Shown here one piece after another: positions 27,075 to 36,976 of a stretch of 64,000 bases of DNA. The stretch covers positions 285,551-349,550 of the forward strand of contig NZ_BMIG01000004.1 in NCBI RefSeq assembly GCF_014641715.1, written 5' to 3'. The notes below the pieces were generated by a model. The model ran no database searches, was not told where the DNA came from, and worked only from the letters and a program-made list of their open reading frames with translations. This stretch comes from Polaromonas eurypsychrophila. Its GTDB lineage: Bacteria; Pseudomonadota; Gammaproteobacteria; Burkholderiales; Burkholderiaceae_C. The number at the start of each line of letters is the position of its first letter. Position 1 is the stretch's first letter. The translations under genes were made by a program, and so were the position numbers.

Positions 27075-27773
27075 TCATGACCGGAACAATCTGGAGTATT
27101 GGGTTTCATGTTGCGATGAAAGAATCGCCAGCATGGGTGAGAAGGCCTGGCGTTCGTGATCCTTAAGCGCCATGGCTGCAGCGATGGCGGCGGGGATTTC
27201 TGCAGCCAGCCGTGCCAGTATGCGCTGGCCCGCGCTCTGGCCCAGCGGCACCGACTTGAGCGCGGCCTGCATCATGTTTTCGGCCCAGCCGAAGGTATAG
27301 GCGCTCAGGCAATCGGGCACACCGGCTGCCAGCGGCGAGGCGGCGAGTGCAAAAGCGACAGGGTAGGTCGGGGGCAGTAGCGCGCAGGCTTGCAGATGTG
27401 CATCGCTGACGCTGTGGTGGTTGCGCAGCCATTCGAGCAGCGAGCGGCCCATCTGTTCGGCCTGCAGCCGCAGCTCGCTGGTTTCGCGGGTCTGCAGCAC
27501 CCAGTCATTGAGGACTTTCACCCTGCCGAGCTGGTTGTCGCGCCAGGCCGGGATCGCCTGCGCAATCACTGCCAGGTCGCCACGCGCCAGGCTCAGGTGC
27601 AACTGGTCGCTGAGCCAGTCGGCCGCCAGGCTTTCCGTCGTGACGCCAGCCCGGTCCACAGCGGCTTCCAGACCTTCGGAATAGGAAAAACCGCCGACGG
27701 GCAGAGCCGGGGAGGCCAGCCAGATCAGTTGCAGCAGGCTCGCTGCCGGCAGGGGCTGGGTAGTCGCGCTCAA
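27075..27773 (-). CDS. ureF: Urease accessory protein UreF
   Basis: UreF is an all-helical chaperone that bridges UreD and UreG during activation of the nickel site. The 232-aa product has the family signature [29 protein letters not shown] and [28 protein letters not shown]. Length is normal. Its start overlaps the ureE stop by 4 bases. Confidence 0.95.
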   Translation of the reverse strand: MSATTQPLPAASLLQLIWLASPALPVGGFSYSEGLEAAVDRAGVTTESLAADWLSDQLHLSLARGDLAVIAQAIPAWRDNQLGRVKVLNDWVLQTRETSELRLQAEQMGRSLLEWLRNHHSVSDAHLQACALLPPTYPVAFALAASPLAAGVPDCLSAYTFGWAENMMQAALKSVPLGQSAGQRILARLAAEIPAAIAAAMALKDHERQAFSPMLAILSSQHETQYSRLFRS

Positions 27774-28408
27774 TGGCTGTGCGGCTTGTGTTTGTGAATC
27801 TGGATCGCGAGCGGCTGCACCTCATGCGCGTGTGCATGACCGTGATCGTGATCATGCTTGCAGTTGGGGCCGTGCACGTGGGGCGCGGGCGCCGCAGCAG
27901 GTGCGTGGGCGTGGTCATGTCCACCTTCCTGCGCATGACCATGGCTGTGGCCGCCCGCGCTGTACGCGCCGCCTTCGGGCTCGAAGGATTCGCTAACCTC
28001 GTTGACGATCAGATGCATGGACCGCAACATCGCCGCCAGCACATGGTCGGGTTCAATCTTCAGGTGGTCGGGCTTTAGTTCGATGGGTACATGCCGATTG
28101 CCCAGGTGGTAGGCCGCGCGGGTCAGGTCAAACTGGCTGCCGTGGGAGGTGCAAGCCGTGATGCGCAACACGGTTTGCGGCGCCGCGATGACTTTCACCA
28201 GGGAGCCGTCTTCGGCAACCAGTACATCACCGCCGCGCACCAGGGTGCCGCGCGGCAAGAAGATGCCGAGCTGGCGGCCCAGCGAGTCGGTGGCCTCGAA
28301 GCGGCTTTTCTGGCGGATGTCCCAGTCGAGTTCGGCCGTGGCAGCGCGCTTGAGCAGCACGGGTGCGAGGCCGGCGCCCTGCGGCATGAGTTTGGAAACC
28401 TGGAGCAT
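27770..28408 (-). CDS. ureE: Urease nickel chaperone UreE
   Basis: UreE is a dimeric metallochaperone that carries Ni to the UreDFG complex. The 212-aa product has the N-terminal peptide-binding domain ([24 protein letters not shown]), the metal-binding domain with YHLGNRH, and an unusually long His-rich tail. From about residue 150 the tail contains more than 20 histidines in HGH, HDHAH and [11 protein letters not shown] clusters, suited to binding several Ni ions. It lies 15 bp after ureC. Confidence 0.96.
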   Translation of the reverse strand: MLQVSKLMPQGAGLAPVLLKRAATAELDWDIRQKSRFEATDSLGRQLGIFLPRGTLVRGGDVLVAEDGSLVKVIAAPQTVLRITACTSHGSQFDLTRAAYHLGNRHVPIELKPDHLKIEPDHVLAAMLRSMHLIVNEVSESFEPEGGAYSAGGHSHGHAQEGGHDHAHAPAAAPAPHVHGPNCKHDHDHGHAHAHEVQPLAIQIHKHKPHSH

Positions 28409-28423
28409 GAAAAAAGAGTTGGT

Positions 28424-30142
28424 TCAGAAAAGAAAATAACGCTGGGTCATCGGCAGGCTGGTCGCCGGCTCGCAGGTCAGCAACTGGCCATCGGCGCGCA
28501 CCGAGTAGGTCTGGGCATCGACCTCCATCTTCGGCGCGTAGTTATTGTGGATCATGTGGCGCTTTTGTACGCCGCGTATGTTTTTCACGGCGGAGAGGTT
28601 TTTGGCCAGACCGAACCTCTCCTTGATGCCGCCAGCCAGGCCGGCCTGCGACACAAAGGTCAGCGAGCCCTTGGCAATCGCGCCGCCGAAGCCGCCGAAC
28701 ATGGGGCGGTAATGAACCGGCTGCGGTGTCGGGATCGAGGCATTCGGGTCGCCCATCGCCGCCATGGCGATGAAGCCACCCTTGAGGATCAGCGCTGGCT
28801 TGATGCCGAAGAAGGCCGGCTTCCAGACCACCAGGTCGGCCCATTTGCCCAACTCAATGGATCCAACCTCATGCGCGATGCCGTGGGCAATCGCCGGGTT
28901 GATGGTGTATTTGCTGATGTAGCGTTTGACGCGGAAGTTGTCGTTGCGCTCGGTGTCGCCCGGCAGCTTGCCGCGCTGTACCTTCATCTTGTGCGCGGTC
29001 TGCCAGGTGCGGATGATGACTTCGCCGACGCGGCCCATAGCCTGGCTGTCGCTGCTCATCATGCTGATGGCGCCCAGGTCGTGCAGCACGTCTTCGGCGG
29101 CAATGGTTTCCTTGCGGATGCGGCTCTCGGCAAAAGCCAGGTCCTCGGCAATCGCCGGGTCCAGGTGATGGCAGACCATCAGCATGTCCACATGTTCGTC
29201 CAGCGTGTTGACGGTGTAGGGCATGGTCGGGTTGGTCGACGAGGGCAAAAAGTTCAGCTCGCCGACCACCTTCAGGATGTCGGGCGCATGGCCGCCGCCC
29301 GCACCTTCCGTGTGGAAGGCACACAGGGTGCGTCCCTTGGTAGCGGCAATCGTGTTCTCGACAAAACCCGACTCATTGAGCGTGTCGCTGTGGATGGCCA
29401 CCTGCGTGTCGGTCTCGTCGGCCACATCCAGGCAGTTGCTGATGGCGGCCGGCGTGGTGCCCCAGTCCTCGTGCAGCTTCAGGCCGATCACGCCAGCATC
29501 GATTTGTTCATGCAGGGCGGCCGGCAGGCTGGCATTGCCCTTGCCGAGAAAACCCAGGTTCATCGGGAAGGCGTCGGCGGCCTGCAGCATACGCTCGATG
29601 TTCCAGGGGCCGGGGGTGCAGGTGGTGGCAAAGGTGCCGGTGGCCGGACCGGTGCCGCCGCCCAGCATGGTGGTGACGCCCGAGGTCAGCGCCTCCTCGA
29701 TCTGCTGTGGGCAGATGAAGTGGATGTGCGAGTCGATGCCGCCGGCGGTGACGATCAAACCTTCGCAGCTGATGATCTCGGTGCCGGGGCCGATGATCAT
29801 TTCAACGCCGGGCTGGGTGTCGGGGTTGCCGGCCTTGCCGATGACCGCGATGCGCCCGCCCTTGAGGCCGATGTCCGCCTTGACGATGCCCCAGTGGTCG
29901 ATGATCAGCGCATTGGTCATCACGCAGTCCATCGCACCTTCGGCACGCGTCTTCTGCGACTGCGCCATGCCATCGCGAATCGTTTTGCCGCCGCCGAACT
30001 TCACTTCCTCGCCATAACTTCCAGCGCGCAAGGTGTAGTCGGCCTCAACCTCGACCATCAGCTCGGTGTCGGACAGGCGCAGGCGGTCGCCCACGGTGGG
30101 GCCGAACATTTCGGCGTAAGCGCGTCTGCCTATGGTTGCCAT
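28424..30142 (-). CDS. ureC: Urease alpha subunit (catalytic)
   Basis: UreC holds the dinuclear Ni site that hydrolyses urea to ammonia and carbamate. In the 572-aa protein the expected ligands are visible: H139 and H141 (SHIHF), the lysine to be carbamylated K222 (GLKLHEDWG), H251 (VAIHSD), H277 (AFHTEG) and D365 ([10 protein letters not shown]), plus the catalytic flap MVCHHLDP around 322-329. All are intact, so the enzyme should be active. The ATG overlaps the ureB stop (TGATG). Confidence 0.98.
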   Translation of the reverse strand: MATIGRRAYAEMFGPTVGDRLRLSDTELMVEVEADYTLRAGSYGEEVKFGGGKTIRDGMAQSQKTRAEGAMDCVMTNALIIDHWGIVKADIGLKGGRIAVIGKAGNPDTQPGVEMIIGPGTEIISCEGLIVTAGGIDSHIHFICPQQIEEALTSGVTTMLGGGTGPATGTFATTCTPGPWNIERMLQAADAFPMNLGFLGKGNASLPAALHEQIDAGVIGLKLHEDWGTTPAAISNCLDVADETDTQVAIHSDTLNESGFVENTIAATKGRTLCAFHTEGAGGGHAPDILKVVGELNFLPSSTNPTMPYTVNTLDEHVDMLMVCHHLDPAIAEDLAFAESRIRKETIAAEDVLHDLGAISMMSSDSQAMGRVGEVIIRTWQTAHKMKVQRGKLPGDTERNDNFRVKRYISKYTINPAIAHGIAHEVGSIELGKWADLVVWKPAFFGIKPALILKGGFIAMAAMGDPNASIPTPQPVHYRPMFGGFGGAIAKGSLTFVSQAGLAGGIKERFGLAKNLSAVKNIRGVQKRHMIHNNYAPKMEVDAQTYSVRADGQLLTCEPATSLPMTQRYFLF

Positions 30143-30447
30143 CAGATTTGTCCTTGCACCAGGCCGCGAAAGCCGTAAATTTTTCGTTCACCGGCGAAGT
30201 CCACCAGTTCGACCGTGCGCTGCTGGCCCGGCTCGAAGCGCACAGCCGTGCCCGAGGCGATGTTGAGGCGCATGCCCTGCGCAGCGGTGCGGTCGAAGGC
30301 GAGTGCGCCGTTGGTTTCGGCGAAGTGGTAGTGCGAGCCGACCTGGATGGGCCGGTCGGCGCTGTTCTGCACGACCACCGTCAGGGTGCGGCGCCCGGTG
30401 TTGAGTGGGTGGTCGGGGCCGTCGGTCAGCAGTTCGCCGGGAATCAT
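30142..30447 (-). CDS. ureB: Urease beta subunit
   Basis: The small structural subunit UreB packs around UreC in the (UreABC)3 trimer. The 101-aa product begins MIPGELL and has [34 protein letters not shown] and [15 protein letters not shown], all family hallmarks. Its start lies 15 bp after the hupE/ureJ stop, so ureA, hupE, ureB and ureC look like one transcript. Confidence 0.97.
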   Translation of the reverse strand: MIPGELLTDGPDHPLNTGRRTLTVVVQNSADRPIQVGSHYHFAETNGALAFDRTAAQGMRLNIASGTAVRFEPGQQRTVELVDFAGERKIYGFRGLVQGQI

Positions 30448-30462
30448 GACAACTCCTGGATT

Positions 30463-31077
30463 TCAGGCCAGGCGGCCAAGCAGGGCCAGACCGAAAATCG
30501 CGACGCTGGCGCCCGCCAGGCGCGGTATCCAGACGATGGCGTGGCGCAAGGCCCAGCCCAGCGCAACACCCGCGGTGTGCAGGAGCAAGGTGGCAGTCAG
30601 CATGCCGGCGACGACCGGCAGTGCGTTCGCATCACCGGCCAGTTCGTAACCATGGGCCAGGCCGTGAAAAACGGCAAACACACCGACCAGCGCTGCGGCC
30701 GCGATGCCCGGAACGCGCCAGCGCGTCAGCACCAGCAGGCCGATCACCAGCAGCGAGCTCGCAATCATCGGTTCGACCGCCTGCAAAGCCACACCCTGCA
30801 AGCCGAGAAAGGCGCCGGCCAGCAGCATGGCGGCAAACCCGAGCGGCGCCCACAACAGGTCGGGCCAGGCGCGGCGCGCGGCCAGGGCGCTCCACAGGCC
30901 CACCGCGACCATGGCCGCCAGATGATCCAGGCCAGTCAGCGGATGGATGAAGCCGCTCAGGAAGGTATGGGTATGGCTGTGGCCGACGATCTCGACATGG
31001 CCAATATGGGCGCTAGCCCCCGCCGATATTGCGCAGATAGCTATCAAAAACAGAGCGGATTTAAGTTTGTGTTGCAT
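30463..31077 (-). CDS. ureJ: HupE/UreJ-family nickel permease-like protein
   Basis: A 204-aa membrane protein of the HupE/UreJ family, thought to bring Ni into the cell for metalloenzymes. After the signal peptide (LKSALFLIAICAISAGASA) the mature protein starts HIGHVEIVGHSHTHTF with a cluster of possible metal-binding histidines, then has the family motif HPLTGLDHLAAMVAVGLWS and about five or six hydrophobic helices. HGLAHGYE is the second His motif. Its place between ureA and ureB matches other betaproteobacterial urease clusters. The signal-peptide DNA (31003-31056) is a copy of repeat family A. Confidence 0.93.
   Translation of the reverse strand: MQHKLKSALFLIAICAISAGASAHIGHVEIVGHSHTHTFLSGFIHPLTGLDHLAAMVAVGLWSALAARRAWPDLLWAPLGFAAMLLAGAFLGLQGVALQAVEPMIASSLLVIGLLVLTRWRVPGIAAAALVGVFAVFHGLAHGYELAGDANALPVVAGMLTATLLLHTAGVALGWALRHAIVWIPRLAGASVAIFGLALLGRLA
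31003..31056 (-). repeat. Dispersed repeat family A, copy inside hupE/ureJ
   Basis: On the minus strand it reads TTTTTGATAGCTATCTGCGC, then GGCGGGGGCTAG and CATATT. The block GGCGGGGGCTAG is identical in the intergenic copy at 62943-63000. Here it encodes the HupE/UreJ signal peptide. Confidence 0.8.
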
Positions 31078-31096
31078 GGTGCGATCTCTGTGGTGC

Positions 31097-31399
31097 TCAA
31101 ACAATCGGCTGGTGCACGGTGACCAGCTTGGTGCCGTCGGGAAAAGTGGCTTCGACCTGAATGTCGGGGATCAGCTCGGGGATGCCGTCCATCACGTCGG
31201 CGCGGCTCAAGATGGTCCGGCCTTCGCTCATGAGCTGGGCCACTGTTTTGCCATCGCGCGCACCTTCCATCACGGCGGCGCTGATCAGCGCGACGGCTTC
31301 GGGATAGTTCAGTTTCAGGCCCCTGGCCTGGCGCCGTTCGGCCAGCAGCGCGGCCGTGAAAATCAGCAGCTTGTCTTTTTCTCTGGGGGTCAATTCCAT
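31097..31399 (-). CDS. ureA: Urease gamma subunit
   Basis: UreA is the smallest urease subunit. The 100-aa product begins [23 protein letters not shown] and continues with [31 protein letters not shown] and [31 protein letters not shown], the complete family sequence. The ATG at 31399 is preceded by GGAG. It is the first gene of the operon and lies just downstream of a sigma-54 promoter. ureD, usually next to ureA, is about 30.7 kb away. Confidence 0.98.
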   Translation of the reverse strand: MELTPREKDKLLIFTAALLAERRQARGLKLNYPEAVALISAAVMEGARDGKTVAQLMSEGRTILSRADVMDGIPELIPDIQVEATFPDGTKLVTVHQPIV

Positions 31400-31442
31400 G
31401 GGTTCTCCGGGGGCGGCTGCGGCAGGGGTGCATGTGCCGGGG

Positions 31443-31458
31443 TGCAAGAATGGTGCCA
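31443..31458 (-). promoter_or_regulatory. Sigma-54 (RpoN) promoter of the urease operon
   Basis: The minus strand reads TGGCAC-CATTC-TTGCA, matching the -24/-12 consensus TGGCAC-N5-TTGCW at every fixed position. Transcription would start near 31433, about 34 bases before the ureA ATG. Such promoters need an activator such as NtrC; I do not see a clear activator binding site by eye. Confidence 0.88.
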
Positions 31459-31503
31459 CAGGAATCGCCCGCTGCGCCAGCGTCAGCGCTGGTTTTCCCT
31501 CTG

Positions 31504-31519
31504 TGGCATGGAATCTGCA
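31504..31519 (+). promoter_or_regulatory. Probable sigma-54 promoter for the permease-kinase gene
   Basis: The plus strand reads TGGCAT-GGAAT-CTGCA, one mismatch from consensus in each half (TGGCAC, TTGCA) with exactly the right spacing. It lies 42-57 bp before the ATG at 31561, back to back with the urease promoter. Confidence 0.5.
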
Positions 31520-31560
31520 CTTCAGCAGGCTTCGCCTTATGACGTATTGACTCTCCACCC

Positions 31561-34500
31561 ATGGACACCCCTGCCGCACCGTTGCCCCTGCCTGCGCAGG
31601 TCGTGCCTCCGTGGGCGCCTGCGCCGCTGCCTGCCGGCGAGGCCGAAGCGCCGGTGCAGCGCATCATCAAGGTCAGGCGTGACTACAACAGCTGGGTCGC
31701 CAGCGAAACCATGGAAGACTACGCGCTGCGTTTCACGCCGCAGCGTTTTCGCAAATGGTCCGAGTGGCGCGTGGCCAACACCGCCTTCGGCGCCGCCTCA
31801 TTCCTGATCCTGGAAGCGGTCGGTGCGACCCTGCTGGTGCAGTACGGCTTTACCAATGCCTTCTGGGCCATTGTCGCTACCGGGCTGATCATCTTCATGG
31901 CCGGCCTGCCGATCAGCATTTATGCCGCGCGTTACGGCGTCGACATGGATCTGCTGACGCGCGGCGCCGGCTTCGGCTACATCGGCTCGACCCTGACCTC
32001 GCTGATCTACGCGTCCTTCACCTTCATCTTTTTTGCGCTCGAGGCGGCCGTCATGGCTTATGCGCTGGAGCTGGCGCTGGGCATCCCGCCGAGCTGGGGT
32101 TATTTGATCTGCGCGCTGGTGGTGATTCCGCTGGTGACCTACGGCGTGTCCGTTATCAGCCGCCTGCAGATCTGGACGCAACCTCTCTGGCTGATCATGC
32201 TGGTTGTGCCATTTATTTATGTTCTGGTGCGCGACCCCGCCGCTTTTACCGGAATTACGCACTATAAAGGTGAAAAAGGCGCCAACTCAGGGTTTGATTT
32301 GCACTTGTTTGGTGCTGCATTGACGGTGGGTATCGCGCTGATCACCCAAATGGGTGAGCAGGCTGACTACCTTCGCTTCATGCCGGCACGCACGGCGGCC
32401 AGCCGCCGCCGTTGGTGGGCCGGCGTACTGGCCGGCGGGCCGGGCTGGGTGTTGCTGGGGGTGGTCAAGATGCTGGGCGGCGCTTTTCTGGCCTACCTGG
32501 CGATCCAGCACATGGTGCCGCTGGACCGCGCGGTGGACCCGAACCAGATGTACCTGGCGGCCTACGAATACGTGTTTCCGCATTACGGCTGGGCGGTCGC
32601 CGCCACCGCGCTGTTTGTCGTGATCTCGCAGCTCAAGATCAATGTCACCAATGCCTACGCCGGCTCGCTGGCCTGGTCCAACTTCTTCTCGCGCCTGACG
32701 CACAGCCATCCGGGGCGTGTCGTCTGGGTGGTGTTCAACACCCTGATCGCTTTCATGCTGATGGAGATGGACGTGTTCCAGGCACTGGGTGATGTGCTGG
32801 GCCTGTACTCCAACATCGCGATTGCCTGGATGATGGCGGTGGTGGCCGACCTGGTGATCAACAAGCCGCTGGGCCTGTCGCCCAAGGGCATCGAGTTCAA
32901 GCGCGCCCACCTCTACGACATCAACCCGGTCGGTGTCGGCGCGATGGCGCTGGCCTCGGTGCTGTCGGTGACCGCACACCTGGGCCTGTTCGGGCCGCTG
33001 GCTCAGGCTTTTTCGGCGTTGATTGCGCTGGGTACGGCCTTCATCACTTCGCCGCTGATTGCCTGGGCGACGAAAGGGCGCTACTACATTGCACGCCAGG
33101 GTGAGGCGCCGGAGACCGATGAACAGGGCAACTACAAACCTTATGCGCTCAAGCGCTGCGTCATCTGCGAGCGTGACTACGAAGGCCCGGACATGGCGCA
33201 TTGCCCGGCCTACCAGGGCGCTATCTGCTCGCTCTGCTGCACGCTGGACGCACGCTGCGGTGATCTGTGCAAGCCGCAGGCGAGCCTGTCGGCGCAATGG
33301 TCGGCCACCCTGCGCTGGCTGCTGCCGCGCCGCATCTGGCCCTACCTTGACACGGGCCTGGGCCACTTCCTGCTGCTGATGCTGGTGATCGTGCCGCTGC
33401 TGGCCAGCGTGTTCGGCCTGCTGTACCACCAGGAGATGCGGGCGCTGCTGGATCTGGAAGTCGCGTCCGAGTCCGCCTTGCGTTCAGGTTTCCTGAAAGC
33501 CTACATGGCGCTGCTGGTAATTGCCGGACTGGTGGCTTGGTGGCTGGTGCTGGCGCACAAGAGCCGGCAGGTGGCTCAGGAGGAGTCGAACCGCCAGACC
33601 CATTTGCTGATGAAAGAGATCGAGTCGCATCGCCAGACCGATGAGGCGCTGCAGCAGGCCAAACGCGTGGCCGATCTGGCGAATCAAGCCAAGAGCCGCT
33701 ATATCAGCGCCATCAGCCATGAGCTGCGCACGCCGCTCAACAGCATTCTCGGTTATGCGCAACTGATGGGCGAAGACACGTCGATCCCGCCGCACCGTCA
33801 GCAGGCGGTCGGCGTGATCAAACGCGGCGGTGAACACCTGCTGTCGCTGATCGAGGGCACGCTGGACATCGCCCGCATCGAAAGCGGCAAGCTCACGCTC
33901 AATGTCAAGCCCATGCACTTCACCGACTTTGTGCAGGAGCTGACCGGCATGTTTGAACTTGAGGCGCAGGCCAAAGGCCTGGACTTTCACTTCGAGTCTG
34001 AAGGCACGCTGCCGGTGGTGGTGCGCGCTGACAAAAAACGCGTGCGGCAAATTTTGATCAACCTGCTGGGCAACGCCATCAAGTTCACGGCCAGAGGCCG
34101 CATCAGCTTGCGCCTGAAGTACGCGCGCGAGATGGCCAGCATCGAGATTGAGGACACCGGGCCGGGCCTGTCGGCGCAGGAGATCGAGCGCATTTTCGAG
34201 CCTTTCACGCGTGCGGCCACGCCCGGCCCCGCGGCGCCCGGCGCTGGCCTGGGCCTGACAATTGCCAAGATGCTGACCGATCTGATGGGCGGTGAGCTGA
34301 CGGTGGCCAGCACGCCCGATGTCGGCTCGGTGTTTCGCGTCAAACTGTTTTTACCCGAAGTCCGGCTGGCAGCCGGTGCCGCGCTGCCGGTGCCATCTTC
34401 CCGTGCGCACAAGGCGCGTTACGGTTATGCCGGCGCGCGCCGGCGTGTGCTGGTGGTGGACAACGAGGAGGCCGACCGCGAGTTGCTGGTCAATGTGCTG

Positions 34501-35058
34501 GAGCCGCTGGGCTTCGAGTTGCGTACGGCCGCCAGCGGCCACGACTGCCTGGACCTGCTGGCCGCCGGTTACCGGCCCGAGGTGATCCTGATGGACCTGG
34601 CCATGCCCGGCATCGACGGCTGGGAAACCCTGCGCCGCATACGTGCGGCGGGCCATGCCGACATTCATCTGGCGATCGTTTCCGCAAACGCTTTCGACAA
34701 GGGCCTGGACAACGACGCCGGTGTCCGGCTGGAAGACTTCATTTTGAAGCCGGTGCGTCACAGTGAACTGCTGGATTGGTTGGAGCGGCGTTTGCAACTG
34801 GTCTGGCTGGAAGCGCCGGTGCAAGCCCCGGCCGCAGCGGCGCCATTGGCGCACCCGCGCATTTACCCGCCGGCCGCACAGCTCAATGCTCTGCGCGAGG
34901 TGGTCAACCTCGGTTATTTTCGCGGCATCATGAATACCCTCGACGAGATAGAAAAGTCGCAGCCTCAAAGCGCCGGTTTTGCCGCCGAGATGCGCGGCCT
35001 GGCGCGCCAGTTCCAGTTCGAGACCATGAGCCAGCAGCTTGGCGAGGTGCCGACATGA
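31561..35058 (+). CDS. NCS1-family permease fused to a hybrid histidine kinase and receiver
   Basis: A 1165-aa inner-membrane protein combining transport and signalling parts. Residues about 60-505 are a nucleobase/cation symporter-1 (purine-cytosine permease-like) domain with about 12 membrane helices ([22 protein letters not shown]). Residues 533-570 form a Cys-rich linker ([18 protein letters not shown]) that could bind metal. Two more helices follow (602-622, 647-665), then a HisKA domain with H720 (SHELRTP), an ATPase domain ([19 protein letters not shown]) and a receiver with Asp1012 ([10 protein letters not shown]). It faces ureA divergently and overlaps the response-regulator gene by 4 bases. 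A role in sensing urea, purines or a related nitrogen source is inferred from position only. Confidence 0.9.
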   Translation: MDTPAAPLPLPAQVVPPWAPAPLPAGEAEAPVQRIIKVRRDYNSWVASETMEDYALRFTPQRFRKWSEWRVANTAFGAASFLILEAVGATLLVQYGFTNAFWAIVATGLIIFMAGLPISIYAARYGVDMDLLTRGAGFGYIGSTLTSLIYASFTFIFFALEAAVMAYALELALGIPPSWGYLICALVVIPLVTYGVSVISRLQIWTQPLWLIMLVVPFIYVLVRDPAAFTGITHYKGEKGANSGFDLHLFGAALTVGIALITQMGEQADYLRFMPARTAASRRRWWAGVLAGGPGWVLLGVVKMLGGAFLAYLAIQHMVPLDRAVDPNQMYLAAYEYVFPHYGWAVAATALFVVISQLKINVTNAYAGSLAWSNFFSRLTHSHPGRVVWVVFNTLIAFMLMEMDVFQALGDVLGLYSNIAIAWMMAVVADLVINKPLGLSPKGIEFKRAHLYDINPVGVGAMALASVLSVTAHLGLFGPLAQAFSALIALGTAFITSPLIAWATKGRYYIARQGEAPETDEQGNYKPYALKRCVICERDYEGPDMAHCPAYQGAICSLCCTLDARCGDLCKPQASLSAQWSATLRWLLPRRIWPYLDTGLGHFLLLMLVIVPLLASVFGLLYHQEMRALLDLEVASESALRSGFLKAYMALLVIAGLVAWWLVLAHKSRQVAQEESNRQTHLLMKEIESHRQTDEALQQAKRVADLANQAKSRYISAISHELRTPLNSILGYAQLMGEDTSIPPHRQQAVGVIKRGGEHLLSLIEGTLDIARIESGKLTLNVKPMHFTDFVQELTGMFELEAQAKGLDFHFESEGTLPVVVRADKKRVRQILINLLGNAIKFTARGRISLRLKYAREMASIEIEDTGPGLSAQEIERIFEPFTRAATPGPAAPGAGLGLTIAKMLTDLMGGELTVASTPDVGSVFRVKLFLPEVRLAAGAALPVPSSRAHKARYGYAGARRRVLVVDNEEADRELLVNVLEPLGFELRTAASGHDCLDLLAAGYRPEVILMDLAMPGIDGWETLRRIRAAGHADIHLAIVSANAFDKGLDNDAGVRLEDFILKPVRHSELLDWLERRLQLVWLEAPVQAPAAAAPLAHPRIYPPAAQLNALREVVNLGYFRGIMNTLDEIEKSQPQSAGFAAEMRGLARQFQFETMSQQLGEVPT

Positions 35059-36026
35059 ATGATCGCGTGCTCGCGCAGACGCTGGACCGCGCGAACAGCG
35101 ACGTGGTGCTGATTGTCGATGACGTGCCGGACAACCTGTCGGTGCTGCACGATGCGCTCGACGAATCCGGCTTCACCGTGCTGGTCGCCACGCATGGCGA
35201 AGCCGCGCTGCAGCGCGCGGCGCAGGCCCTGCCTGACATCGTGCTGCTCGACGCGATGATGCCGGGCATGGACGGCTTTGAAGTTGCCAAGCGGTTGAAG
35301 GCCGACGCCCGCACCGCGCACATTCCCATCATCTTCATGACCGGTCTGACCGAGACCGAGTATCTGGTTGCCGCGCTCGATTCGGGCGGCGTGGACTATG
35401 TGACCAAACCGATCAAGCCCAAGGAAGTGCTGGCGCGCATCGGTGTGCATCTGCAGAGTGCGCGCGAAAAGCGCCAGGCGCGTAATGCACTCGATGCCTT
35501 CGGTTACGCCACCATCACGGTGCGCGTCAGCGACGGCAAGCTGATGTGGCAGACACCGCTGGCGCGCGCGCTGCTGCTGCAGTACTACTCTACCTCCGCG
35601 CCGCAGACGCCGGAAGCGGTGCTGACCTGGTTGCGCCGCAATCTGGCCGATGCGGAACGGCAGATCGAGCCGCCGCGCCTGGTGTGCGAAAGTGCTGACT
35701 CGGTGGCGCGGCGCCTGACCTTTCGCCTGCACCAGCAAACCGGCGATGACGACTGGCTGATCATCATGCGTGAGGAGTCCGACGACACCGTGATCCAGGC
35801 GATGAGCCTGAGCTTCAAACTCACGGCGCGTGAAGCCGAGGTGTTGTACTGGGTGGTCAAGGGCAAGATCAACCGGGACATCGGCGACATCCTGGGCACC
35901 AGCCCCATGACGGTCAAAAAACACCTGGAGCGGGTGTTCGCCAAGCTTGGCGTGGAGACGCGTACGGCGGCGGCCGGCATGGCGATGGGCCGGATCCGGC
36001 AGCTTCATCCCCAGTTTGAACAGTAG
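35055..36026 (+). CDS. LuxR/FixJ-type response regulator
   Basis: A 323-aa two-component regulator. The receiver domain spans about residues 16-130 with the phosphoacceptor Asp66 (VLLDAMMPGMDG) and the conserved TKPIKPKE near its end. A central region (about 135-250) of unknown type includes FGYATITVRVSDGKLMWQTPLA, and the C-terminal LuxR helix-turn-helix is LTAREAEVLYWVVKGKINRDIGDILGTSPMTVKKHLERVFAKLGV. Its ATG lies in the stop codon of the permease-kinase gene, so this is the probable output partner. It is not a sigma-54 activator (no AAA+ domain). Confidence 0.92.
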   Translation: MNDRVLAQTLDRANSDVVLIVDDVPDNLSVLHDALDESGFTVLVATHGEAALQRAAQALPDIVLLDAMMPGMDGFEVAKRLKADARTAHIPIIFMTGLTETEYLVAALDSGGVDYVTKPIKPKEVLARIGVHLQSAREKRQARNALDAFGYATITVRVSDGKLMWQTPLARALLLQYYSTSAPQTPEAVLTWLRRNLADAERQIEPPRLVCESADSVARRLTFRLHQQTGDDDWLIIMREESDDTVIQAMSLSFKLTAREAEVLYWVVKGKINRDIGDILGTSPMTVKKHLERVFAKLGVETRTAAAGMAMGRIRQLHPQFEQ

Positions 36027-36120
36027 GCCCCCACGTTCGCTTGCTGCGCCTGCGGCCCGGCAAAGGCGGTTCCGCGGCTTGGATGAAAGGGAGGATGCCC
36101 ATTTTGTGGCGCCAGCCCAT

Positions 36121-36160
36121 GAGCAGCAAGCGTTAAAAGCTATCGATTTGATAGCGTTTG
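36121..36160 (+). repeat. Dispersed repeat family A, copy before the ribosome-hibernation-like gene end
   Basis: GCAGCAAGCG is followed by AGCTATCGATTTGATAGC. It lies just beyond the stop codon (36173) of the minus-strand gene. Confidence 0.65.
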
Positions 36161-36172
36161 AGGCCTCGGTTG

Positions 36173-36538
36173 CTATTCGGGCTGGATCAGCGCGGCCGCG
36201 TCCTTGCGGATGGAATCGCGGTCGCGGTGGTCTTTCAGGCGGTCCAGCGTGCTGTCCAGCGCGCGTTTGAGCTTGCCCTCGGCTCCGCGGAAGGCTTCGT
36301 CGATGCCCGGGGCATGATGTGTCACCGCGACCGGCGCGTGGTTGGCCAGACGAGCTTCCATTAGGCAGCGTTTGTCGGCGGCGCCGGCCTTGCCGCTGTT
36401 TTCATCGCTCAGGTGCACTTCCACACGCGTGATTTCATGGCTGAAACGCTCCAGCGTCTGGCTGACTTCAGCCTGGGCCCAGCGCTCCAGCGCCTCGCGG
36501 CCTTCGATGCTGTGGTTGGTGTTAACTTGAACTTGCAT
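36173..36538 (-). CDS. Ribosome hibernation-promoting factor-like (HPF/RaiA/S30AE) protein
   Basis: A 121-aa protein beginning MQVQVNTNHSIEGREALERWAQAEVSQTLERFSHEITRVEVHLSDENSGKAG, which follows the S30AE domain pattern (beta-strand, helix, RVEVHLSD strand). The C-terminal half is helical with GIDEAFRGAEGKLKRALDSTLDRLKDH. Known relatives bind the 30S decoding site and stop translation in stationary phase; this short form may do so or may be a diverged member. The ATG at 36538 is preferred; the longer frame upstream lacks the expected N-terminus. Confidence 0.8.
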   Translation of the reverse strand: MQVQVNTNHSIEGREALERWAQAEVSQTLERFSHEITRVEVHLSDENSGKAGAADKRCLMEARLANHAPVAVTHHAPGIDEAFRGAEGKLKRALDSTLDRLKDHRDRDSIRKDAAALIQPE

Positions 36539-36976
36539 GCTGTGAATCCTCTTGTTGGGCCGTCCGCGACGGCGATGAACCCAGTGTGGGCGTTCTGGCG
36601 GCGCGGCCTTGTAGGGGTTTTTCCACAATCGGCAGGGGTGGCGGTCAAGCAAAGCGCGTTGCGGCCAGAGCGGTTACAATAATCGCTTCGGTAACGCATC
36701 AGCCTTTTTCAACGAAGTCCTCTCCCTCTGGCTTCCTTCTCAAATGCGGCGCTTCTCAGAGCCCGGATTCACAGTGTCTTCAGTGCCCCCACAGCACTGA
36801 ACCCTCTCAACACTGTTCCATTTCCTAGCGAGCACTTTTCCCAACGGTGCCCACTCAAGGCTCACCCACCCGGCCCTTCCAGGCCGGGCAGGCAGAACCG
36901 GATACCCGTTGGCTTGCTCGCAAGCCGTTTACTTCTCCATTTATCAAGCCGGGAAACATACCCGGCGCAGACTTTT
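36539..36976 (+). other. Gene-free gap with a structured leader before a small gene and infA
   Basis: No coding gene is seen in 438 bp. The 3' half could fold into four stem-loops: TTCAGTGC/GCACTGAA at 36779-36801 nested in CAGTGT/ACACTG (36772-36815), CCCGGCC/GGCCGGG at 36869-36888, GGCTTG/CAAGCC at 36911-36926 and GCCGGG/CCCGGC at 36948-36966. This is a candidate long 5' UTR of the kind found on cold-shock mRNAs. A promoter-like TTACAATAATCG (about 36674-36685) could start it. Confidence 0.45.

Noticed and set aside
28091..30178. A 695-codon open frame antisense to ureC and ureE
   Set aside because: Urease subunits on the other strand are unmistakable; the antisense product is low-complexity with no motifs.
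36030..36078. Another copy of the hemW-type GC-rich repeat
   Set aside because: GCCCCCACGTTCGC starts like it, but the GGCCCCCCGAGGGGGC core is missing, so I only mention it as a possible degraded relative.
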